DNA of 22,586 bases from JAEUNJ01 sp052035955. Its GTDB lineage: Bacteria; Pseudomonadota; Gammaproteobacteria; Burkholderiales; Rhodocyclaceae. The stretch lies in NCBI GenBank assembly GCA_052035955.1, contig JBPOHD010000026.1, positions 1 through 22,586 of the forward strand, read 5' to 3'. Shown here piece after piece: positions 21,488-22,586 of the stretch (positions are counted from its first letter, which is position 1; every line of letters begins with the position of its first letter). The notes beneath the pieces were generated by a model. The model searched no databases. It was not told where the DNA came from and saw nothing but the letters and a program-made list of their open reading frames with translations. Position numbers and translations under genes: made by a program.

Positions 21488-22419
21488 CAAAAGTATCCTT
21501 CCTTCTTCCGTTGTTCCATGGAGGCTTCCGACGTCTGGTCGTCCAGTCGCGTGGCGCCCCGTTCCGTGACCGTGGTTTCGGCGGTCTCGACGATGATCTT
21601 CGCCACCGTGTCGGCGTCCGACTCGACGGGGGCCGTGCAGGTGATGTCGCCGACTGTGCGGAAGCGCACCTGCAACTCCTCGACGGCATCCCCTGGCCTG
21701 GCGGGCGTCAGGTCCGTGACCGGTTGCAGCAGATCACCCTTCCGCACCACGGGCCGCGTATGGGCGAAGTAGATCGACGGCAGTTCCAGGCCTTCCCGCT
21801 CGATGTACTGCCAGACGTCCAGTTCCGTCCAGTTGGAAATGGGGAAGGCGCGGATGTTCTCGCCCCGGTGCACCCGGGCGTTGAACAGGTTCCACAGTTC
21901 CGGCCGCTGGTTCTTCGGATCCCACTGCCCGAAAGGGTCGCGGAAGGAGAAGATGCGTTCCTTGGCGCGGGCCTTTTCCTCGTCGCGGCGGGCGCCACCG
22001 ATCAGTGCGTCGAAGCGGAACTCCTCGATGGCTTCCAGCAGCGTGACCGACTGGTGCACGTTGCGGCTCTCACCGGGGTGGGCCAGGCGCACGGTGCCGC
22101 GCGCCATGGAATCCTCGACGCTGCGCACGATGAGCTCGGCGCCCAGCTCCTTGGCGCGCAAATCCCGGAAGTCCGTCACCTCATGGAAGTTGTGGCCCGT
22201 GTCGATCATGAGCAGCGGGTAGGGGATGCGGCCCACGCCAAAGGCCTTCTCGGCACACTTGAGCATGACCAGCGAATCCTTGCCGCCCGAGAACAGCAGG
22301 GTGGGGCGCTCGAAGGCGGCGGCCACTTCGCGCAGGATGAAGATGGTTTCTTCTTCCAGCGCGTCGAGGTGGCGGTTGCTGAGGTGGCTCAGCGTGGAGG
22401 TGTCGATGCGGGCGTTCAT
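21487..22419 (-). CDS. cysD: Sulfate adenylyltransferase small subunit
   Basis: The 310-residue protein (E. coli 302) joins sulfate and ATP to form APS. The PP-loop of the ATP pyrophosphatase family is SGGKDS (about 44-49). Conserved regions are LLMIDTGHNFHEVTDFRD (about 69-86), ALIGGARRDEEKARAKERIF (about 138-157), SNWTELDVWQYIEREGLELP and the C-terminus EQRKKEGYF. The stop touches the cysN start (TGATG), so the subunits are coupled. The start ATG at 22419 lies 18 nt after cysH with only a weak ribosome site. Confidence 0.96.
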   Translation of the reverse strand: MNARIDTSTLSHLSNRHLDALEEETIFILREVAAAFERPTLLFSGGKDSLVMLKCAEKAFGVGRIPYPLLMIDTGHNFHEVTDFRDLRAKELGAELIVRSVEDSMARGTVRLAHPGESRNVHQSVTLLEAIEEFRFDALIGGARRDEEKARAKERIFSFRDPFGQWDPKNQRPELWNLFNARVHRGENIRAFPISNWTELDVWQYIEREGLELPSIYFAHTRPVVRKGDLLQPVTDLTPARPGDAVEELQVRFRTVGDITCTAPVESDADTVAKIIVETAETTVTERGATRLDDQTSEASMEQRKKEGYF

Positions 22420-22437
22420 GGTCGTGTTCGGTCGGGG

Positions 22438-22586
22438 TCAGTGGGCGAGATGAAGACCACATTCGCGGTTGTCTTCGCCCTTGGTCGGGTCCACGTAATC
22501 AAAATTATTGGGCAGGCCGTGTGCCTTGCAGTATTCGTGCAGGTCCTTGGACGTCCAGTGCAGCAGCGGCGCCACCTTGATGAGGC
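22438..22586 (-). CDS. cysH: (P)APS reductase, C-terminal fragment
   Basis: The last 48 or so residues are present and run off the right edge. They read LIKVAPLLHWTSKDLHEYCK then AHGLPNNFDYVDPTKGEDNR and end ECGLHLAH before TGA at 22440-22438. The ECGLH motif holds the catalytic cysteine of assimilatory APS/PAPS reductases, which reduce APS or PAPS to sulfite with thioredoxin or glutaredoxin. The iron-sulfur cysteine pairs that separate APS from PAPS reductases lie outside the window. It heads toward cysD and cysN as part of one operon. Confidence 0.93.
   Translation of the reverse strand, partial: LIKVAPLLHWTSKDLHEYCKAHGLPNNFDYVDPTKGEDNRECGLHLAH

Noticed and set aside
1..22586. Mobile elements, CRISPR arrays, tRNA or rRNA genes, prophage or defence genes
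   Set aside because: No transposase, repeat-spacer pattern, cloverleaf or related gene was seen. All sizeable stretches are explained by housekeeping genes in normal order.

Overview
The window is GC-rich bacterial chromosome carrying the large ribosomal-protein super-operon on the + strand (positions 1 to about 14,460), followed by a sulfate-assimilation gene neighbourhood that is mostly on the - strand. Gene order and protein sequences point to a betaproteobacterium. The evidence is tuf directly ahead of rpsJ, infA and rpmJ between secY and rpsM, rpoA-rplQ at the end, and CysN without a fused APS kinase. A four-cysteine (zinc-type) S4 and a long charged S3 tail are what I would expect of the Rhodocyclales side of the class, but that finer placement is an inference from memory.

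Region 1 (1-5470): the 3' end of tuf, then the S10 block rpsJ-rplC-rplD-rplW-rplB-rpsS-rplV-rpsC-rplP-rpmC-rpsQ. Genes are tightly packed, often with ATGA overlaps. Two terminator-like hairpins flank rpsJ (144-179 and 542-571). Region 2 (5471-11410): a near-consensus sigma-70 promoter (TTGACG, 17 bp, TATAAT) and a roughly 100-nt leader that can fold into three hairpins precede the spc block rplN-rplX-rplE-rpsN-rpsH-rplF-rplR-rpsE-rpmD-rplO-secY, with infA and rpmJ following. Region 3 (11407-14460): a second candidate promoter overlaps the rpmJ stop codon and precedes the alpha block rpsM-rpsK-rpsD-rpoA-rplQ. That block ends at a strong hairpin plus T-tract (14435-14460), which abuts the converging cysA.

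Region 4 (14460-18282, - strand): sbp-cysT-cysW-cysA, a complete sulfate/thiosulfate ABC importer transcribed toward the ribosomal operon. A 243-nt divergent spacer containing an inverted repeat separates sbp from cysK (+), the O-acetylserine sulfhydrylase. dsbB (-) converges on cysK. Next come cysN and cysD (-), the two ATP sulfurylase subunits, and the C-terminus of cysH (-), the (P)APS reductase, which runs off the right edge. Together these cover sulfate uptake, activation to APS, reduction to sulfite and final cysteine synthesis. Sulfite reductase is not in the window.

I see no mobile element, CRISPR array, tRNA, rRNA or clear pseudogene, and no convincing new system. The parts most worth a second look are non-coding (hairpins around rpsJ, the structured spc leader, the sbp-cysK spacer), plus the zinc-type S4 and the S3 tail. 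No gene-free stretch exceeds 300 bases.
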